NCBI GenBank assembly: GCA_025617745.1
Contig: CM046864.1
Location: 2,170,001-2,234,000 of the forward strand
DNA length: 64,000 nucleotides
Direction of reading: 5' to 3'
From: Heliocidaris erythrogramma
Lineage: Eukaryota; Echinodermata; Echinoidea; Camarodonta; Echinometridae
A program made the translations under genes and the position numbers. A model generated the notes under the pieces. The model was not told where the DNA came from and did not search any database. It saw only the letters and a list, made by a program, of their open reading frames with translations. Shown here in pieces: positions 52,301 to 58,300 of this stretch (position 1 is its first letter; each line of letters starts with the position of its first letter).

Positions 52301-55300
52301 ATTAGTAAAACAATCATGGCTTGTTATAAATTTCCATAGTAACCAAGACGGTGTTATTTGACCACGTTGGGTTATCGTTTCTCTAAGATCCTCAGTTCTC
52401 CTGTCACCTGACATCGTTGTGGTCTGGTCTACTTTTTTATTTAAAATCATAGTGAAAGCTGAAATGATGTCCAAAACTTGCATTTTTCCGTGTTTAGGTA
52501 AGAGAAATCTCACTTATATTACAGTCCCATTAATACAAATAATTGATGCATTTTATCCATATCTCTGCAGGCTTACAATACAGAGAATTTTGAGAGTTTT
52601 TTAGGCGAATAATTGCCCAATCTTAAAAAAGCACGATTAAAACTACTTTCGAAAAATAAACTCAAGGGCAATTTCAAAGGCCTATTGTACTGCCCATAGA
52701 AATCATGTTCGGATTACGTAATAGGCGATTGTAATGTTCGCATATTTCTAAAGGTGAAAGACAGGGTTATTGAAATTGCCTTCAGTTGATTTTTGGAAAG
52801 TAGTTTTTATCTTAGTAAATGAAGAAGCTTGATGGGAGGAATTTTTAATTTGTAAACAAATTTTTAATCATTTTACTCCCAGTGTTAAAGATCGTATGCT
52901 CGATCTGTAATGAAAAAACACAAGTCAGAAAAAAAAAAAAAACCTGTCATCTACTGCTTGCCGGGCAGCGACTTAACCACCAGGCTATTCTGGTTCACGG
53001 CCAAGTCACGATGAACTGGAATCAAATACCCAAGATCCTCTTCTTTCTGACTCATTAATATTCAAACGGTCCGCCGTAGACAATAGTAAATGAAGAAGCT
53101 TGATGGGAGGAATTTTTAATTTGTAAACAAATTTTTAGGCATTTTACTCCCAGTGTTAAAGACTTGTGTTTTTCATTACAGATCGAGCATACGATCTTTA
53201 ACACTGGGAGTAAAATGCCTGAAAATTGTTTTTCAAAATTTAGTTTTTATCTTGTTGATATTTTTCAACTGGTTTCTTTCAGCATTGTCTTTGGCAATTA
53301 CTATGACAATGCCTGGCTATGCTCGTGTTTTTTTATAAATCTGTTTGAGGGGTGAGGGGCACTGATGAAACTTAATGCCATTGATGGGGGGGGGGGGGGG
53401 GCTGCTACGCAGAAGATTTTTAAACATCTAACATTGATACGCTCATGATAGCATGAGTGTAGATTAGACAATAATCATTTTAAGAATTGTGGATTTTTGC
53501 ACATCCTGTGACCTTTGACCTTGAGACCCCAAAATCTAATCAGTTCATCGTCCCTCCCATATGCATACATGGGCCAAGTTATAAACTGATCCCAAAAAAC
53601 GGTTTTGAAGTTATCGCGAGAACGAAAAGGGAACGGACGGACGGACGACCAGAAAACATAATGCCTCCGGTACCACCTACGGTGGGCGGAGGCATAAAAA
53701 TGCATATGCCTAATTAAATACTCACCAAACCCTTGGTTATAACTCCCTAATCTCCAGAAGATCTTATTTTGGGAGAAAAACCTCATACCCTTCCCATTTG
53801 GTATAAGTATTGAATAGAACTTCAAAGAACGTTACCTTTGAAAAAAATTCACAGATGGAAATATTCAAACAGTACAATGCACCATCATACACCGAGTATA
53901 AACACCCAACTTTTAAAACAAAAATGTAATGCCATGGGAAGCCCCCCCCCCCCCCCCCCCCCGTGTTCAAGGGTATAGACACATTAAACTGCAATGATAT
54001 CATTTTTAACATTAAAATGCACCAAAATCTTTCTATTTATAAACAGATTTCCAAAAAGTTCTTACGTGGTAGGTTAAATACCCCCTCCTCCTGATACTCA
54101 TTATATCCTTACTGATTGTTGGCCCCCCTCTACGTCCTCCATTGGCCTAAATCAGTTTACATGCCATCAAGTATATGGGAGTTGAACTCTTTTTTTCCCT
54201 TTTTTTTGTGGGGGGGGGGGGGGGGGGGGGAGGGGGTAGTTCACCTACATGCCATGGATGAGAGTATGTTGCTTGTTGTCCTATTGAATATTTCCCCTAA
54301 GTCGTTATTGTCCGATGGTAGTTATCGGGGTGGTAGTTACCTTAGGTGGTAGTTGTCAAGGAGATGTCCTACAGGGTGGTTGTCCCAGGGGGTGGTTGCC
54401 CTAGGGGGTAGTTGTCCTAAGGGGTAGTTGTCCTAGAGGGTGATTATCCTAGGGGTGGTTATCTGGGGGGTAGTTGTCCAGGGGGTACTTTTCCGGGGGG
54501 TAGTTGTCCTGGGGGTAGTTGTCCAGGGGGTGGTTGTCCGGGGGTAGTTGTCCTAGGGGGTAGTTGTCCGGGGGTAGTTGTCCTAGGGGTAGTTGTCCGG
54601 GGGTAGTTGTCCTGGGGGTAGTTGTCCAGGGGGTGGTTGTCCGGGGGTAGTTGTCCTAGGGGGTAGTTGTCCGGGGGTAGTTGTCCGGGGGTAGTTGTCC
54701 TGGGGGTAGTTGTCCAGGGGGTGGTTGTCCGGGGGTAGTTGTCATAGGGGGTAGTTGTCCTGGGGGTAGTTGTCCGGGGGTAGTTGTCCTAGGGGCTAGT
54801 TGTCCTAGGGGTAGTTGTCTGGGGGTAATTATCCGGGGGGTAGTTGTCCTAGAGGGGTAGTCGTCCTAGAGGGTGGTTGCCCTAGGGGGTAGTTGTCCTA
54901 GGGGGTAGTTGTCCTAGAGGGTGGTTATCCCAGGGCTAGTTATCCAGGGGTGGTTGTCCAAGGGGTAGGAGTCATAGAACCGCTGTTATTAAATAGGGAG
55001 GAAATGAGTTCTAAAGTTGGGGCCTATTCATAAGAAACGAGATAGAAAGTCAATAGAGAGTGAATCAAAAGGCCATAGCACCCACTATGAATGAATTGTC
55101 GGATTAGGTTGATATTTGGTAGGAGTATTAGACATAGTTTATTCATTCTATTGCCAAGACGTCAAATTGTGAACGTGAGTCATTCGAAAGTTATAACGAT
55201 GCAAATAAAGTGTTCTAATGGGAGATTAAGCTCACCTCGGTGGCCTGAAACGTGCACAAGACAATGCCTATTCACTCCAGTTGGGTGTCTGTCTTTGTTC

Positions 55301-58300
55301 CCTGTTACATAATACTGGATCTGAAGGTTTGCATGGTGAAGTTGTAATTCAGAAAAAAGGTTTGCGGTACAACAATGTGAGTTGGAATAACTCCACGTTC
55401 CGGTCAGAATGCTCTGGCCGTCGTCAGGAGAATGAGAAGAGCGAATAAATCAGCCGAATTTATATATGACGCGGTAGAAATTCTACAGCTTCACAACTTG
55501 TTTGTAATGTTAGGCAATTCACTATTAAAAAGGAGGCAAACAATAACATCACGGAATTAGTATAGAAAGAAATAGTAACAATGACATCAAAGTACCTGCA
55601 TTGAAAGGATAAATTACATCAAGGTACCTTCATTGAAAGTATAATTCATCACTTTATTCAACATTCAAATCAAGGAATAACAGAATACATTAAAGCCCAG
55701 GACAAATCTGGAAAACAGAGTATGCAGGGCAAATAACATAAAATGCAATAACATTATATACAGCACATATACAAAATTAAACATGATTTCACAGGATATT
55801 GATCATGAAAGGAAATGTATAAGGACCAAAGCAATGGCGGATCCAGAAACTGCTCCAGTGCGCGCCTACAAAAGGTTCAGGGGCCCTCCGCCCGCAGATA
55901 ATAGACCGGCTATCATCCACAAACAGAAGGCCCCCCGAACCCCCCGCAATTACGCACCGAAGTAACATCAAACTAATCCTCCGTTGAAAAAACATTGAAA
56001 AAATATTAAACTAGTTATTTTTTGAAGAGGGAAAACCAAATGTCGCTGATCTGTAAACCCTTGTCCTGTGTAACTGTGTTATGTCTGTGAATCTCGATGG
56101 CTTCACGGACCCTCCTGGTGTACCAGTTGGAAGCGGGGGCTACAAGTTTGGTGTCTTCCCAGTAAATCTGGTGATCAAGAGTGGCAGAATGATTGATAAT
56201 GGCAGATTGGTCGTAGTGACCAAGTCTCCCGCGGGCACGGTGTTCCTTGATGCGAGATTTAATGTCCCTCCCAGTCTCTCCCATGTAGACCTGACCACAG
56301 GAACATGGTATGCAGTACACTCCTGGTTTGCTGTCGGGAGAAGCTGTGTCTTTGTGTGTGTAGAGAGACTTGTAGAGTGAAGTTTGTGCTCAGAGCTGAA
56401 GAAAACCCGTATGTTAACCTTCTGCAGGACGAGATGTGCCTGGTTAGTGGGGGATAATGGGGTTTGTTGACAGATGTTCGTATTTCCTGAGGAGGGAAAC
56501 CATTGTTGACTAAGGCTGCTTTGATGTGTTTTAACTCGTTGTCAAGGCTGGTTGAGTCGCAGACGTTGTGAGCTTTCCTGATCAGGGAACTGGAGACCAA
56601 ACATTTGACGGACGGATGGTGGAAAGAAAAGGAAGAGAGTTATTGTTTTCTGTTTCTGACGAAAAGCTGATGAAGGGGTGATGTTTGTTGAGAAAATCCT
56701 GGAAATTGTTATGCTTTTCCGGACCGTACGGCTTAATGACAAACGTGTCGTCAACGTAACGGAGCCAAAGTGTGGGTTTATGCGGTGCTGTGGAGAGGAT
56801 AGTAGTTTCGAACTGTTCCATGAAGAGATTGGCTATAACTGGGGAGAGTGGAGAGCCCATGGGGGCACCTTCTGATTGGTTGAAGTACTGATCCCGCCAC
56901 TGGAAGCTGAATGGAGGTAAGACATAGGAGAAAAAGGTCATAAATCTGTTGGGGAGATAGTGGGGTTCTGTCCTGGAGATCAGTGTCTTGAAGTAATCTA
57001 GTTCTGGTGATGTCGCAAGCTTCTTGAATGGGGATACTGGTAAATAAAGAGTCAACATCAAAACTAGTGTGTATGTGGATTTGAGCTTGATGTCGTTGAT
57101 GATTGTGGTGAAGTGATGAGAATTGCGGACATGATGTTGTGACTGACCTGTGAGGGGTTGAAGGATGTGTGCGAGAATTTTTGGTAGACCAAAGAACACT
57201 GGGCAGGAGCATGGAGGAAGGAAGAAGAAAACGATAAACTCGTGGAGGGAACAGCCCAAGTTTGTTGAGTGAACGAAGTTTGTCGGTGACGCGTCGTTTG
57301 ATGTTGGGTGTCGGGTCTCTCTTGACCTCGGTGTACGAACCTGTGGATAAAATGTATGAGATCTTATGGTTGTAGTCAGTGCGGTCCATGACGACCGTGG
57401 CGTTGCCCTTATCTGCGGAAAGAATGTGAATAGAGCGGTCAGTGCGAAGAGCAGGAAGGGCGGTGGTTTCTTGTTTGGATAGATTAGGTTTCTGGGGATT
57501 TGCTGTGGAAAGAATGTTAGTAATTTCCCTGCGAAGTTCATCACCCTGTGCTTTGCCGACTGCCCTGAGTGAGGGTTCAATGTTCTGGATGAGTTCAGCA
57601 GAGTCAATCTTTGACGGTGCCATGGCAAAGTTCAGACCTAAGGAAAGGAGAGAAATTTCCTGATTGGTGAGAGTACGAGTGCTGATATTGACGACAGTCT
57701 TGGAACCTGAAAGAGAAGGAGAGGAGGGAGAGAAATTTGAATTAGTGTCTAGAAGTTTGTTAAATTTGTTGCCCTGCTTCCGTTTAGCTGCTTCAAACGC
57801 GTGGTTGGAAGAGTTGTTAGACAATCTGGTGACTTTCATAAAGTCTGTTTCGCTAAGAGACCTGTGGAGAAAATTGTGAACGTTAGAAAAATCTGTGCCG
57901 GAATCCGAGAGCTTGCGCCTGGTGATGGAGATGCTGTCTTTTAGGAGATAAATACTTGCCTGGTGGAGGATGTTGGCTGATCTGCGGCTTCTGAGAGGGT
58001 TGCTGAATTACATAATACTGGTTTGTTACCTGTGTAATCCTTCTGTTATCATACACTGAACTTGTAATTTAGCGTATAATAAACTTAAATGGCACCTACT
58101 CTTTTTCTTGTTCACATTAATTAACCTATATGCAATTTGTTTTACATAGAACTTAGATACACTTTCCTTGCTCACATGAATAAACTTGATCGTTCGTTAG
58201 CAACGAAATCCTTTTTCAGACTCTGTTTCATCATCGAAATGGAACTTAAGCTGCTCTGTAATTTGCTTTCGCGGCTATTGATGAACTGTAATATCAGTAT

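Larger units (their letters stand above)
55326..58012 (-). mobile_element. Penelope-like retroelement (degenerate)
   Basis: The minus-strand order is N-terminal region, reverse transcriptase, linker, GIY-YIG endonuclease, then a 3' region with a hammerhead-like motif. This is the plan of Penelope-like elements. The coding part is split over several frames, so the copy is dead. The 3'-flanking region is also present as an inverted fragment at 46.75 kb. Element ends and target duplication could not be fixed. Confidence 0.8.
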
